From the NCBI GenBank assembly GCA_015662865.1, contig DQTH01000082.1:1-52148 (forward strand): a stretch of DNA of 52,148 nt. The letters run 5' to 3'. Source of the DNA: Desulfocapsa sulfexigens (GTDB lineage Bacteria > Desulfobacterota > Desulfobulbia > Desulfobulbales > Desulfocapsaceae). Made by a program: the position numbers and the translations under genes. The notes beneath the pieces were generated by a model that did no database searches, was not told where the DNA came from, and saw only the letters and a list, made by a program, of their open reading frames with translations. This document shows positions 10,877 to 20,895 of this stretch, one piece after another (the stretch's first letter is position 1; the number at the start of each line of letters is the position of its first letter).

Positions 10877-11839
10877 TCAGTATTTTAACACACCGCATTT
10901 ATACAATCGGTCAAGAAACAGATGGTAACGCAGATATGATCGTATGTGATGTTCGAGCTGGTCGTCATCAACATCAGGATCACGATATCGTTTCCTCAGC
11001 ATATTCATTTCCTGTACACCCACAGTGTTCACATCTTTAATACTTTTCATGTCAGGATGCACCCGAAAGGCGCCGGTGAATCTTGGCAAACGAACAAAAT
11101 TCGCTCCGACCTCTCTCAATCGTAAAATAAATTCCCAATCCATGGCAAACTGCATTTCATCCGCTATCCGCCCGCCGGCTTTTTTCCAGATACTTTTTCT
11201 CCAGAAAAGTGTTTCCTGGGGAATAAAATCATGCCAGGTGATGGTATGATGGCAGTGGGGAGGAAGTATCCAGCGGCCGATTTCATTGTTATCAGAATCT
11301 ATTAAGACCCGATGACCATATACCACATCAACCTTTGGATTTGCTTGAAAAAAATTATTTATATAGTCCAATGTTCCCGGAAGCAGCAGGTCGTCCGCAT
11401 TGAGCCAGGCCATCACGTCGCCCTGAGCTTTGGCAAAACCGAGATTAATGGCATGGGCCTGTCCCTTATCCGGCCTGGATTCCCATGCCTTCAGAGTTTC
11501 TTCATATTTTTGGATGATTGAACCCGTTTCATCATCTGAGCCACCATCCTGGATAACATACTGAAGCCCGGGATAGCCTTGCTCCACCACACTTTTAATG
11601 GTGTCTTCAATATAACAGCCACTTTTAAATGAAGGTGTAACAATACAGATCGACAGACAGTTTTTATGTTCAGATGGTGTATTATGATAATTATCCGGTA
11701 TATGAAGTGGCCTGGGAGGATAGAGATGAAGCTTTCCAAGCCGGGGAGTTAGAAAGGATTTTGAACGAAGATAGGTAATACCTGGAACCCAGTTCAATTT
11801 TTCCAGGTTTATTTTAAAGGCGCGGATAGCACTGTCCAT
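10877..11839 (-). CDS. Glycosyltransferase family 2
   Basis: 320 residues, GT-A fold. The catalytic domain starts only at about residue 60 with LSICIVTPSFKSG, preceded by a basic, proline-rich leader. Diagnostic stretches are YVIQDGGSDDETGSII, SRPDKGQAHAINLGFAKAQG and the metal-binding MAWLNADDLLLPGTL (DxD-like), then QETLFWRKSIWKKAGG and MDWEFILRLREVG. It is an inverting transferase using a nucleotide sugar in the cytoplasm. It lies between the Wzt gene (54 bp) and the large membrane transferase (95 bp) on the same strand, so it should add one of the polymer sugars. Donor specificity cannot be assigned. Confidence 0.87.
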   Translation of the reverse strand: MDSAIRAFKINLEKLNWVPGITYLRSKSFLTPRLGKLHLYPPRPLHIPDNYHNTPSEHKNCLSICIVTPSFKSGCYIEDTIKSVVEQGYPGLQYVIQDGGSDDETGSIIQKYEETLKAWESRPDKGQAHAINLGFAKAQGDVMAWLNADDLLLPGTLDYINNFFQANPKVDVVYGHRVLIDSDNNEIGRWILPPHCHHTITWHDFIPQETLFWRKSIWKKAGGRIADEMQFAMDWEFILRLREVGANFVRLPRFTGAFRVHPDMKSIKDVNTVGVQEMNMLRKRYRDPDVDDDQLEHHIRSYLRYHLFLDRLYKCGVLKY

Positions 11840-11893
11840 TCTGACTGTTTCTCTTTAATAAATTATTCTCGAGAACTCGCCTCAAGCTGTATT

Positions 11894-13192
11894 TTACTGC
11901 CTGGAATCCTCGCAAAATGAACAGGAAACCGGTAAATCAAACATCCCTAGAAAAGGCGCCTTCTTATTTTCATAATCCCACTCCACGGAGAAGGGGCCCA
12001 GCCAGGGACTTTCATCGATTGTAGTTGCACGATTGGGCAAGGTACCGGGAGAAGAAAGGCTGAAATGCAGTGTGTAAGCTCCTGCTTCCAGATCGCATTT
12101 AATATTAAAAACAACCATTCCCACTGTCCCTTCCGGTAAAACCTGAGGTTCCAGATCATTCAAATATGTTCCATTGCAAGTAATCAGATTATCAAATCTA
12201 TTCTTGATGGAAACCGAGGCATGGAGCGGAGTACTGCGGTTAACCCGAAAGTATATTTTAAATTGAACAGATTCGCCTATTACTGCTTTCATGGACGGCA
12301 AGCCGTCACCATCCTCCATGGTGACACACAGCAACTCAGCATCAAGGTCTGTTTTGGTTTTCAACTGTTCCTGTTTCCAGATTTCATTGCCAGCGGTTGC
12401 AGGAGGCGCTAATACATTATTTTCATTGTCATGATTTAACACCGGCGCGGAATCCTGACGATGATCTTCATTGTAATAGAGTTGTACAGCTTTATGACTC
12501 GGACCGCAAAAGACCATCTTACCTTTTCGAAGGTAGACAGAGCTTTCACAAAGTTCTCGCACAATCCCCATATCGTGAGAAACAAATATCAGTGTGGTTC
12601 CGTTTTCCCGAAGCTTACGCATTCTACCCAGACATTTCTGCTGAAAAAAAACGTCACCCACACTTAAAGCTTCATCAACAACCAGAATTTCGGGCTCAAC
12701 ACACGCCTGTACAGCAAAAGCCAGACGAACATACATTCCACTGGAATACGTTTTAACAGGCTGTTCAACAAAATCGCCGATATCGGCAAAACTGATAATC
12801 TCATCATACAAATCATCAATTTCTGCTTTGGAAAAACCTAAAATAGCTCCATTTAAATACACATTTTCCCTGCCGGAAAACTCAGGATTAAACCCGGCAC
12901 CCAATTCCAGCAATGCAGCAACACGTCCATGGACTTCCACAGCCCCATTGGTGGGTTTTAAGATGCCGCATATCATCTGTAATAGCGTTGATTTACCACT
13001 GCCATTTCGTCCTATTATCCCAAATGATTCGCCTTTGTAAATGGTAAAACTTACCTCTTTAATTGCATCAAAGGAACGATGATAAATCTTACGCCAGGGA
13101 TGAAAAGTTTCCTTCAAACGATCCACTGGGGTGTCGTACAGATAATAAGTCTTTGTCAGCTCCTGAGCGTTTATGGAAATTTCTCTATTCAT
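11894..13192 (-). CDS. wzt: Wzt: polysaccharide ABC exporter ATPase with C-terminal recognition domain
   Basis: 432 residues. The ABC domain has Walker A GRNGSGKST (61-69), the Wzt/TagH-type signature YSSGMYVRLAFA (149-160) in place of LSGGQ, and Walker B ILVVDEALS (169-177) followed by a SHDM switch histidine. Residues from about 260 form a beta-rich Wzt_C-type domain, which in O9a and similar systems binds the terminated non-reducing end of the polymer before export. Its presence suggests a polymer carrying a chain terminator. It lies 6 bp after wzm. With Wzm it exports undecaprenyl-diphosphate-linked polysaccharide across the inner membrane. Confidence 0.92.
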   Translation of the reverse strand: MNREISINAQELTKTYYLYDTPVDRLKETFHPWRKIYHRSFDAIKEVSFTIYKGESFGIIGRNGSGKSTLLQMICGILKPTNGAVEVHGRVAALLELGAGFNPEFSGRENVYLNGAILGFSKAEIDDLYDEIISFADIGDFVEQPVKTYSSGMYVRLAFAVQACVEPEILVVDEALSVGDVFFQQKCLGRMRKLRENGTTLIFVSHDMGIVRELCESSVYLRKGKMVFCGPSHKAVQLYYNEDHRQDSAPVLNHDNENNVLAPPATAGNEIWKQEQLKTKTDLDAELLCVTMEDGDGLPSMKAVIGESVQFKIYFRVNRSTPLHASVSIKNRFDNLITCNGTYLNDLEPQVLPEGTVGMVVFNIKCDLEAGAYTLHFSLSSPGTLPNRATTIDESPWLGPFSVEWDYENKKAPFLGMFDLPVSCSFCEDSRQ

Positions 13193-13198
13193 AAGTTT

Positions 13199-13999
13199 CT
13201 ATAGAACATCAGAAAACTGGGGCTGCAATCGGTTAAACACAAGGGCACCAAGTATAAACAGAGACAGGGCAACCCCCCAGAAGTAAAAAGTCAGAACAGG
13301 ATGAGCCCAAAAAGGTACGAAATTCAGGAAAGAATCCCGGTATCCTTGAACTATATAAAACATAGGATTCAGTTTAAGTACATGCTGTACTTTCTGGGGC
13401 ATAATATTCATATCCCAGAAAATTGGAGTCCCCCAAAAACCAACCTGTAAGGCAAGAGCTACGGCCTGACTGATATCTCTTATAAACACATTCAGGGCAG
13501 AAACCAGCCAGGCGATCCCAAGCACCAGCACCAGCATACTGAACAGATAGTACAGTGACTGAAGGTAAAAAAAGCTGAACGGCTGATCCTGTAAAAAGAT
13601 CAAACCCATCAGAATAAGAACAAAAATACCATGGGCAACAAGCGATGAAGTAACCTTCACAACAGGAAGTATCTGGGAAGGAAAGACTGTTTTCTTAATT
13701 AAGTTGGCGTTACTGACAACAATTCCGGTGGCACCAGATATCATATCGGAAAATGCAAACCAGCACGTCATTCCTGCTGTCAGCCAGACAACAAAAGGAA
13801 CATTATTAGCAGGCATTGCTTTGAATCCCACACTGAAAACAACCCAGAAAACGAAAATCAACACAAGGGGATGAATAAAAGTCCAGACCAGCCCCAGGGT
13901 GGATCCAACATATTGCGCTTTCACCTCCCGCTTGGCCATTGAAAGCACAAGACGTCGCTGTTTGATTATTGATTTGAAAAAAAGATTGAGAGTACCCAT
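13199..13999 (-). CDS. wzm: Wzm: polysaccharide ABC exporter membrane subunit
   Basis: 266 residues of the ABC-2 type (PF01061), the usual length, with six predicted membrane helices. Family marks are the N-terminal amphipathic stretch, KAQYVGSTLGLVWTFIHPL, and NPMFYIVQGYRDSFL near the fifth helix. It pairs with the ATPase gene starting 6 bp downstream. The export pathway is therefore ABC-dependent rather than Wzx/Wzy, which agrees with the absence of a flippase or polymerase in the cluster. Start ATG at 13999. Confidence 0.92.
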   Translation of the reverse strand: MGTLNLFFKSIIKQRRLVLSMAKREVKAQYVGSTLGLVWTFIHPLVLIFVFWVVFSVGFKAMPANNVPFVVWLTAGMTCWFAFSDMISGATGIVVSNANLIKKTVFPSQILPVVKVTSSLVAHGIFVLILMGLIFLQDQPFSFFYLQSLYYLFSMLVLVLGIAWLVSALNVFIRDISQAVALALQVGFWGTPIFWDMNIMPQKVQHVLKLNPMFYIVQGYRDSFLNFVPFWAHPVLTFYFWGVALSLFILGALVFNRLQPQFSDVL

Positions 14000-14086
14000 T
14001 CAGGCCCTAACCACTTGTACGTTATATTTGTTTCGGGTAATTCCCAAAATAGAGAATTTCGGCTGGTGATTTTTATGACTCTTGTT

Positions 14087-15676
14087 TTATTCTGTCACCA
14101 TTGTCACAAAATTATCACGCAAAGTATATTTTTCCCCTGAGAAAGGGCAGGTAAAATCACTGTTCCCTGTGAGCGGCAAATCCATTTTTTTGCCATATTT
14201 GCTCATCCAGCCGATCTGACGGGCAGGATTCCCAACCATGAGGGCGTAAGCTGGAACATCTTCCACAACAACTGCTCCGGCACCGATAAAAGCATATTCC
14301 CCAATTTCTATACCGCCCACAATTGTTGAATTAGCACCAAATGTTACACCCCTTTGAACTACAGTTTCACAGAACTCGTCCTTTCTGGAAATTGCTGCTC
14401 TGGGGTTCATCACATTGGTAAAAACCATGCTTGGTCCGCAAAACACGTCATCTGCCAGTGACACGCCTTCATAAACCGAAACATTATTCTGAATTTTACA
14501 CTTGTTTCCAATGGTAACATTTGGGCCTACTACAACATTCTGACCAATATTACAATTGCGACCTATTTTTGATCCTGAAAGAATATGACTAAAATGCCAT
14601 ATCCTGGAATCCCCTCCCACATCAACATCGGAATCAATTACAGCAGTGTCATGCAGAAAGAATTCTCCTGTTCCACTACCAGCAGCCATTTGGACTTTCT
14701 GTTCTTTCTCCAGGGACTCCTGACATCGATTCAGTACCTGTAAAACCCTTAAGCCTTCTTCACCATCGGTTCTGGGTGTTGTCCTGTTACCAATACATTC
14801 TAGAAAATGAGCACATTCAGCCTTTAATGGTTCATCCTGTTCAACTTGAATGCTGATAGCTTCAGCTTTATTTGCAACAGGAATATTATCATTCCATTCT
14901 ATGGAATGCGGGTAAAGCAGCAGCTTTTCATCCCAAGGTGCCACATCATCAAAAACAGCCATTTGTTTCTCGCCGACAACCACAAGCTTCTGTTCCTTAA
15001 AAGGATGCAGCCAGGAAACAAAGATGTGCGCCTTGATGCCGCTGGAGAAATTCATCAAAGTCATGGTGGTGTCAGCAATCTGCTGGTGAAGATAATTGCC
15101 ACCCTGGGCACGAATGGATTCGGGCATTTCACCGGTCAAACCCAAAATAACAGAAATATCATGGGGAGCAAACGACCAGAGTACATTCTCTTCTCTGCGC
15201 AGCTTTCCAAGATTTAATCGATTGGAATAAATATACTGAATACGCCCAAGCTCTCCTGAATCCACAAGTTCCTTGAGCTTTAAAACAACAGGATGGTACC
15301 ACAGCAAATGTCCGACCATCAGTACGCACCCCTGTTTCTTGGCAAGTGCATTCAACTCTGCTCCTTCTTTTTCAGAAAGGCATAAGGGTTTTTCAATATA
15401 AACATCTTTCCCGGCCAGCAATGCTTCTTTTGCCAGATACGCATGAGTCTCTGCCGGAGTTGCAATGGCAACACCCTGTATTTCAGAATTAGTCAGAACC
15501 TGGCTGAACGCAGAGGCGGTATTTACTCCGGGATACTGTTCTTCAAAACTTGTCAGTGTTGCTCTGTTTGTATCACAGATAGTATGTAATGCTTCAAGGG
15601 TATTAAAATTGCGAACTAAATTTTTTCCCCAGTAACCCGATCCAATAACAGCAATATTTGACGAAAGACTATCCAT
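14087..15676 (-). CDS. Fusion of Gfo/Idh/MocA oxidoreductase and left-handed beta-helix acyltransferase (WbpB/WlbA-WbpD like)
   Basis: 529 residues from the chosen ATG at 15676. An in-frame extension to 15751 exists, but the internal ATG has GCGGGG upstream and starts exactly where the Rossmann domain begins ([19 protein letters not shown]). Residues about 1-330 are a Gfo/Idh/MocA oxidoreductase with the EKP motif (YIEKPLCLS) used for nucleotide-sugar oxidation. Residues from about 345 are hexapeptide repeats ([31 protein letters not shown] and so on) ending in GNPARQIGW, as in WbpD/WlbB N-acetyltransferases. In Pseudomonas and Bordetella these are separate enzymes acting at C3 of UDP-GlcNAcA; here one chain could do both steps. 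No WbpE-type aminotransferase or UDP-sugar 6-dehydrogenase is in the window, so the substrate is open. Confidence 0.85.
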   Translation of the reverse strand: MDSLSSNIAVIGSGYWGKNLVRNFNTLEALHTICDTNRATLTSFEEQYPGVNTASAFSQVLTNSEIQGVAIATPAETHAYLAKEALLAGKDVYIEKPLCLSEKEGAELNALAKKQGCVLMVGHLLWYHPVVLKLKELVDSGELGRIQYIYSNRLNLGKLRREENVLWSFAPHDISVILGLTGEMPESIRAQGGNYLHQQIADTTMTLMNFSSGIKAHIFVSWLHPFKEQKLVVVGEKQMAVFDDVAPWDEKLLLYPHSIEWNDNIPVANKAEAISIQVEQDEPLKAECAHFLECIGNRTTPRTDGEEGLRVLQVLNRCQESLEKEQKVQMAAGSGTGEFFLHDTAVIDSDVDVGGDSRIWHFSHILSGSKIGRNCNIGQNVVVGPNVTIGNKCKIQNNVSVYEGVSLADDVFCGPSMVFTNVMNPRAAISRKDEFCETVVQRGVTFGANSTIVGGIEIGEYAFIGAGAVVVEDVPAYALMVGNPARQIGWMSKYGKKMDLPLTGNSDFTCPFSGEKYTLRDNFVTMVTE

Positions 15677-15840
15677 TTTGCCCCGCTTGTATTTTCGAGT
15701 GTTGTCTGAAAACTGTTGCCATGGGACTGCATTTGCAATGCCTGGCGACAACTGTCATGTTTTATTATGGCCTGCAGGTTTGCCCAGCTATTTTCACTGA
15801 TTTTCTGAGTAAACCTTCACCTTTTACTATAAAAAATAAA

Positions 15841-16782
15841 TTATGACCTGATTATTTCCTGATTATTCAAAAACCATTGATAAGTCTGTTGAATCCCCTG
15901 TTCCAAAGTGATGTGCGGATGCCACCCCAGAGAGTTGAGCTTGCTGCTGTCAAGCAGTTTGCGGGGAGTGCCGTCAGGCATCTCCGTGTTAAAAACTATT
16001 TTACCCGTGAAGCCCACAACTCCGGCCACCAGATGGGCCAGATCTCCTATGGAAATCTCCTGGCCAGTACCAATATTAACCGGTTCAGGATCATTGCAGG
16101 ATTCCATGAGAAAAACGCTGGCATCAGCCAAGTCATCAACGTGCAGAAACTCTCTTAAAACCTTGCCTGTACCCCATACCGTCATCTGCGCGTCACCTTT
16201 CATCATAGCGTCATGACATTTTCGCATGAGCGCAGGCAACACATGGGAATTGTTCAGATCAAAATTATCACCAGGTCCGTAAAGATTTGTGGGCATGAGA
16301 CTTATGGCCTCAAAACCATACTGTTTGTTATAGGCCTGGCACATTTTAATTCCGGCTATTTTTGCAATGGCATACCACTCATTAGTGGGTTCAAGGGAGC
16401 CTGTCAGCAGATGCTCTTCTTTCATGGGCTGCGGACAAAGTCTCGGATAAATACAGGAAGAGCCGAGGAACAGAAGCTTTTCTACGTCATTCTGGTAAGC
16501 TGCATCGATGATATTCGTCTGAATCAGCAGATTATCACGGATAAAATCTGCAGGAAATGTGTCATTGGCATGAATCCCACCCACCTTTGCAGCAGACAGA
16601 AACACATATTCCGGGCGTGCATCGGTAAAAAAGTGTTGAACTGCCGCCTGATCAGTCAACTCCAGTTCAGCATGGGGACGGGTAATAATATTAATAAATC
16701 CTGCTTTTTTAAGGGCACGGCAAATCGCTGCCCCCACCAGTCCCCGGTGACCGGCTACGTAAATTTTTGAGTGGAAATCCAT
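15841..16782 (-). CDS. fcl: GDP-L-fucose synthase
   Basis: 313 residues, the usual length. It epimerises and reduces GDP-4-keto-6-deoxy-D-mannose to GDP-L-fucose with NADPH. The Rossmann loop is GHRGLVGAA (11-19), the catalytic Ser lies in GSSCIYP (107-113), and Tyr137/Lys141 form the YxxxK pair (YAIAK). MPTNLYGPGDNF is strongly family-typical. It begins 4 bp after the end of gmd, which makes its substrate, so the pair forms a complete branch from GDP-mannose. Downstream 90 bp lead to the oxidoreductase/acetyltransferase fusion. Confidence 0.95.
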   Translation of the reverse strand: MDFHSKIYVAGHRGLVGAAICRALKKAGFINIITRPHAELELTDQAAVQHFFTDARPEYVFLSAAKVGGIHANDTFPADFIRDNLLIQTNIIDAAYQNDVEKLLFLGSSCIYPRLCPQPMKEEHLLTGSLEPTNEWYAIAKIAGIKMCQAYNKQYGFEAISLMPTNLYGPGDNFDLNNSHVLPALMRKCHDAMMKGDAQMTVWGTGKVLREFLHVDDLADASVFLMESCNDPEPVNIGTGQEISIGDLAHLVAGVVGFTGKIVFNTEMPDGTPRKLLDSSKLNSLGWHPHITLEQGIQQTYQWFLNNQEIIRS

Positions 16783-16786
16783 AACC

Positions 16787-17872
16787 TTATTCGAAATAAT
16801 TGTACGCTTGATATCCCTTCTGACTCACAATCTGATCCCGCTCAGCAAGCTTCAGATCTGCGACAACCATCTCCTGTACGAGTTGTTCAAAAGTGATTTC
16901 CGGTACCCATCCCAGCTTTTCTTTAGCTTTTGCAGGATTTCCGAGCAGGGTTTCCACCTCAGTGGGTCTAAAATAACGGGAGTCTACTCGCACAATTATC
17001 TGTCCACTCTTCTTTTCAACTCCGATTTCGTCAAGACCCTCACCCTGCCATTCAATCTGCATGTCCAGTTGTGCTGCTGCAATCTCAACAAACTCACGGA
17101 CGGAATGCTGCACACCTGTTGCTATAACAAAATCCTCAGGTGTTTCCTGCTGCAGCATCAGCCACTGCATCTTTACATAGTCTTTGGCATGCCCCCAGTC
17201 TCGTTTGGCACTGAGATTGCCAAGATACATGTTTTCCTGTAAACCCAGTTTTATCCGAGCCAGCGCCCTGGTAATCTTCCGGGTAACAAAGGTTTCACCC
17301 CTTACAGGTGATTCATGATTAAAGAGAATACCGTTGCAGGTATACATGTTATACGCTTCCCTGTAATTCACACATATCCAGTAGGAATATAATTTTGCAC
17401 AGGCATATGGAGAACGCGGATAAAATGGTGTCTCTTCTGTTTGTGGAGTTTCTTTGACTTTTCCAAAAAGCTCAGAAGTGGAAGCCTGGTAAAATTTTGT
17501 TTTTTGTTCCAACCCTAGAATACGAATGGCTTCAAGCAGACGTAAAGTTCCCAGGGCGTCAGAATTTGCGGTATATTCAGGTGTTTCAAAAGACACTGCC
17601 ACATGGCTTTGAGCTGCAAGATTATAAATTTCATCCGGTTGTATTTCCTGAATTATCCGAATCAAATTGGTGGAATCCGTGAGATCCCCATAATGCAGGG
17701 TAAATCTTACATTTTTCTCATGTGGATCCTGGTAGAGATGGTCAACTCTGTCAGTATTAAAAGAGGACGCTCTTCTTTTCAGGCCATGGACATCATAACC
17801 TTTACCCAGAAGAAATTCTGCCAGATAGGCACCATCTTGTCCCGTCACACCGGTAATAAAAGCTGTTTTCAC
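16787..17872 (-). CDS. gmd: GDP-mannose 4,6-dehydratase
   Basis: 361 residues, full length. It converts GDP-D-mannose to GDP-4-keto-6-deoxy-D-mannose, shared by GDP-fucose and GDP-rhamnose pathways; fcl next door points to fucose. Seen: [10 protein letters not shown] (8-17), the NLAAQSHV motif (84-91), Ser131-Thr132 and Tyr156/Lys160 (YACAK) of the active site, and [17 protein letters not shown]. The start is GTG at 17872 with AAGGAT eight bases upstream; the N-terminus [14 protein letters not shown] fits the family. It is the first gene of the leftward cluster, so the main promoter should lie within 17873-18032, where I see no convincing -35/-10 pair. Confidence 0.96.
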   Translation of the reverse strand: MKTAFITGVTGQDGAYLAEFLLGKGYDVHGLKRRASSFNTDRVDHLYQDPHEKNVRFTLHYGDLTDSTNLIRIIQEIQPDEIYNLAAQSHVAVSFETPEYTANSDALGTLRLLEAIRILGLEQKTKFYQASTSELFGKVKETPQTEETPFYPRSPYACAKLYSYWICVNYREAYNMYTCNGILFNHESPVRGETFVTRKITRALARIKLGLQENMYLGNLSAKRDWGHAKDYVKMQWLMLQQETPEDFVIATGVQHSVREFVEIAAAQLDMQIEWQGEGLDEIGVEKKSGQIIVRVDSRYFRPTEVETLLGNPAKAKEKLGWVPEITFEQLVQEMVVADLKLAERDQIVSQKGYQAYNYFE

Positions 17873-18032
17873 GTGTTTTAATCCTTCGTCTGTTTATATA
17901 AAATTCAACATAATCACTAAAAAACAGCCATATGACCATTCCATCCTGAATTGACATATACAGCTGCTATCCGGCGGTTGACGATTACCAGATATATTAT
18001 AGTTATGCAAGATAAGTGCTACGAGCCATGCT

Positions 18033-19091
18033 TTACTTTACACCATTAAACATCCAGGAACGAAAGATCCTGTCACTCAATGGTTGAGCCGAAATTTTCC
18101 AGGTTTCACCTTTTTTGCAAATTTCAACCTCAGCACTTTTATCAATGTCTTTCACTTTTTTTCCATAACGAACAACAAGACCCGCTGCGTCCTGCAGCAC
18201 CCTGGTATCCATTGCAGTTTCAGAAAAATATTCTTTTAATCCGCGTAATAACGCTGTGGGTCCAGGTCGCTCCGGCATATGGAGGAGGATATCATCTTCC
18301 TGTGCCAGAGATTCAATCTTTATATTTTCCTGTTCTTTTCGACCAAGAATTAACCATCCTCCATCAGGTAAAATAAACTGCCTGCCAATAAGCAGAAGAC
18401 GAATATCAGTTACTGTGATCTCCTCGGCCTTGATGACAAACTCGCCTTTGTAAATCTTTTCTATCCTGGTGCTGAGGATAGGATCGGCAAGGATACAGCC
18501 GCCGGCAGGTGCAGGGAAATCTGTAATGCCATAATCTTTTGCCAGTTTTATCTGCCGGGATCGTCCACGTCCACTGAAATTAAGCAGCTTCTCACGGTCA
18601 ATCCAGCCCTCTGTTTCCGCTTTTGTCGCATCCATCAGTTTTGCTGAGAGAGGCCGGAGCAGGAGTCCGTCATTAAAGGAATCCCGCTCTATTACCCGCA
18701 GGGTATCACGGCGCTGGGACATGGGCCGCTGACCAAGGACTTCTCCGCTTATGAGAAATGACGCGCCATACTGTGCCATCATTTCTTTTGCCCTGGAAAA
18801 CATAAGAATTTTACAATCTATACACGGGTTAAAATTTTTACCAAATCCGTGTGAAGGATTATGGAGCAGGTCAAGATAGTTATGGCTCAGATCATGGAGA
18901 ATTACTTCAATTCCATACTTCTCCATAATTTCCTGTTTATATTTTTCAGGGTCATCAAGTAATTCATAATCAAAAAAAGGGGTTACAAACTTCACCGCAA
19001 GAACCCGCACACCTAAAGATGCAACAAGTCTGGCAGCAAGTATGGAGTCCAGACCGCCTGAAAAAAGAGCAAGTGCTGTTATCTCACTCAT
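18033..19091 (-). CDS. PP-loop (MnmA/ThiI-like) ATPase, probable tRNA thiolation-type protein
   Basis: 352 residues. The adenylation PP-loop is SGGLDS (11-16). Cys90 and Cys93 (NPCIDCK) and Cys199 (AGGCILAD) occupy the places of the catalytic and accessory cysteines of MnmA and related 2-thiouridine/4-thiouridine synthases. Residues about 215-350 form a second domain that I associate with the NFACT-R type RNA-binding region fused to ThiI-like PP-loops in some bacteria. It is therefore likely to adenylate an RNA base and replace oxygen by sulfur, though it is shorter than and distinct from standard MnmA. Its ATG overlaps the recN stop by 4 bases, so it is co-translated with recN. Substrate unproven. 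Confidence 0.75.
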   Translation of the reverse strand: MSEITALALFSGGLDSILAARLVASLGVRVLAVKFVTPFFDYELLDDPEKYKQEIMEKYGIEVILHDLSHNYLDLLHNPSHGFGKNFNPCIDCKILMFSRAKEMMAQYGASFLISGEVLGQRPMSQRRDTLRVIERDSFNDGLLLRPLSAKLMDATKAETEGWIDREKLLNFSGRGRSRQIKLAKDYGITDFPAPAGGCILADPILSTRIEKIYKGEFVIKAEEITVTDIRLLLIGRQFILPDGGWLILGRKEQENIKIESLAQEDDILLHMPERPGPTALLRGLKEYFSETAMDTRVLQDAAGLVVRYGKKVKDIDKSAEVEICKKGETWKISAQPLSDRIFRSWMFNGVK

Positions 19092-20776
19092 CCCTGCCCT
19101 CTTCCCTTGCTCAACAGCTCTTTTGCCCAGGCCCTTGTCTGCTCAGTAACCGACTCACCTGCCAGCATTCTTCCCACCTCATCAATTCGCTGATCCGCCC
19201 TGAGCAGATTGATCTCCGATTGGGTTCGTCCTTCTTCCACGCCCTTTTCTACAAGGAAATGAGTAGTACCACGAGCTGCAATCTGCGGAAGATGTGTGAT
19301 ACAAAATACCTGATGATGAGAGGAGAGCTCCTGAATTTTCCTGGCCACGGCCTCTGCTGCCTCGCCGCCGATTCCGGCATCAACTTCATCAAAAATAACT
19401 GTTTCCACCATGTCTTTTCTGGCAAGCAGACATTTAAAGGCAAGCATCAGACGGGAAAGTTCACCACCTGATGCCACTTTTGCAAGAGGCCGCGTGGGTT
19501 CTCCCGGATTTGCCGAAAAGAAAAACTCAACCCTGTCCCATCCACTCTGCCTCAGGTCATCTACACTCTCTTCATGCTCCTGAAACCGTACTTCAAGCCC
19601 CGACTGATTAAAAGCCAAAGATGCCAACTCTTTTTTCATGGATTTTCCAAACCTTGCAGCTGTCTTTTTTCTTTGATCTGACAAAGTAGCAGCCAGTGAA
19701 CAGAGATCTTTTTCAAGTGCAAGCACTTCAGTTTCACATTCAATTACAGCCTTGTCGAGATTTTCAATCTGCTGCAGTTCGAATTCAGCTTCTCTTGAAA
19801 ATTCAATAACAGCTTCAAGGCTATTTCCATATTTTCTTTTCAGCCCCTGCAGCTCATTCAGTCTTTCATTTACTGCTTCAAGCCGAAAAGGATCGTTATT
19901 TAGAGAGTCACGATATTCTCGAAGTTTTACAACAAGATCTTCTGCCTGATAACTGTATTCAGCAAGTTCTGAAGCCAACTCCTCCGCACCTGCATCAAGC
20001 TCAGCCACCTGCTCCATATCCAGTCGGATCTGGGTCAAACCATTAAGCAAAGAATTAGCTAGAAGTCCATGTGATTTCCTGGAGATGGCAATCAGTGCAT
20101 CAGCACTTTTCAACCTTTTCTTTTCTTCACCAAGGGCTTCGTCTTCTCCTGGAACAGGATCGATGTCCTGTATCTCTTTTAGCTGGTAGGCGAGAAAATC
20201 CTTGCGTTGCTCTTTTTCCTGTTCCTGTTTCTGTAGTTGATTTAAAGCTTCACGTTTCTCCTGCCAGGATAAAAAAAGCTCTCCAAACTGTTGTCTCAGA
20301 GGCCATGTTTCACCCATGGTATCCAGAAAATCCAAATGAAAATGGGGTTGCAGCAGCTGCTGGTGATCGTGCTGGCTTGCAACATTCAATAAATTCACTG
20401 TGAGTTCTGCAGCCATTTTCACAGTGGCTGGAGAACCGTTAATATACATGCGGCTTCTGCCCTTCCTGCTTACCACCCGCTTTAAAACAAGACCTTCATC
20501 ACCATCTATTCCCTGTTTTGCAAACAGATTCTGTAGTAAAGAATTTTCCGAAGAAACCTCAAACAGGGCCTCCACAATGCAGCTTTCCTCTCCATTACGA
20601 ATCCAGTCAGATGACGCTCTACCGCCAGTAAGAAGGTGTATGGCCCGAAGCATGATTGATTTTCCTGCACCAGTCTCTCCGGTCATCACAACCAGACCAT
20701 TCCTGTCATTCTGACAGAGATCCAGATGGAGACTCTCAATCAGGGCAAGATTTGCAATTTTCAGTTCACAGAGCAT
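19088..20776 (-). CDS. recN: DNA repair protein RecN
   Basis: 562 residues, typical RecN length. SMC-like ATPase: N-terminal LCELKIANLALIES and Walker A GETGAGKS (33-40), a central coiled-coil region (about 160-370), and a C-terminal half with the ABC signature VASGGELSRLMLAFK followed by the Walker B VIFDEVDAGIGG. RecN holds broken DNA ends together during recombinational repair. It is transcribed leftward with the PP-loop gene and divergently from the DtxR-type regulator, with 119 bp between the start codons. I see no LexA box that I can identify with confidence. Confidence 0.95.
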   Translation of the reverse strand: MLCELKIANLALIESLHLDLCQNDRNGLVVMTGETGAGKSIMLRAIHLLTGGRASSDWIRNGEESCIVEALFEVSSENSLLQNLFAKQGIDGDEGLVLKRVVSRKGRSRMYINGSPATVKMAAELTVNLLNVASQHDHQQLLQPHFHLDFLDTMGETWPLRQQFGELFLSWQEKREALNQLQKQEQEKEQRKDFLAYQLKEIQDIDPVPGEDEALGEEKKRLKSADALIAISRKSHGLLANSLLNGLTQIRLDMEQVAELDAGAEELASELAEYSYQAEDLVVKLREYRDSLNNDPFRLEAVNERLNELQGLKRKYGNSLEAVIEFSREAEFELQQIENLDKAVIECETEVLALEKDLCSLAATLSDQRKKTAARFGKSMKKELASLAFNQSGLEVRFQEHEESVDDLRQSGWDRVEFFFSANPGEPTRPLAKVASGGELSRLMLAFKCLLARKDMVETVIFDEVDAGIGGEAAEAVARKIQELSSHHQVFCITHLPQIAARGTTHFLVEKGVEEGRTQSEINLLRADQRIDEVGRMLAGESVTEQTRAWAKELLSKGRGQG

Positions 20777-20850
20777 TTATCACTGTTTTTTCAGACATTT
20801 ACACATTTCATTCGTTTACAAACTTGACGCCGCAGGCAAACAAAGGTATT

Positions 20851-20878
20851 TTAACAACTATCTATTTATTCTTATAAT
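20851..20878 (+). promoter_or_regulatory. Sigma-70-type promoter for the DtxR-like regulator
   Basis: TTAACA (20851-20856), a 16-base spacer and TATAAT (20873-20878) lie just upstream of the start codon at 20896, predicting a short leader. The -10 is perfect and the -35 differs at one base. Seen in sequence; activity not tested. Confidence 0.6.
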
Positions 20879-20895
20879 CCATGAGATAAACTCGC

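Noticed and set aside
17873-18032. JUMPstart/ops element in front of the polysaccharide operon
   Set aside because: No GGCGGTAGCGT-like motif on the minus strand; nothing beyond AT-rich sequence and no convincing promoter.
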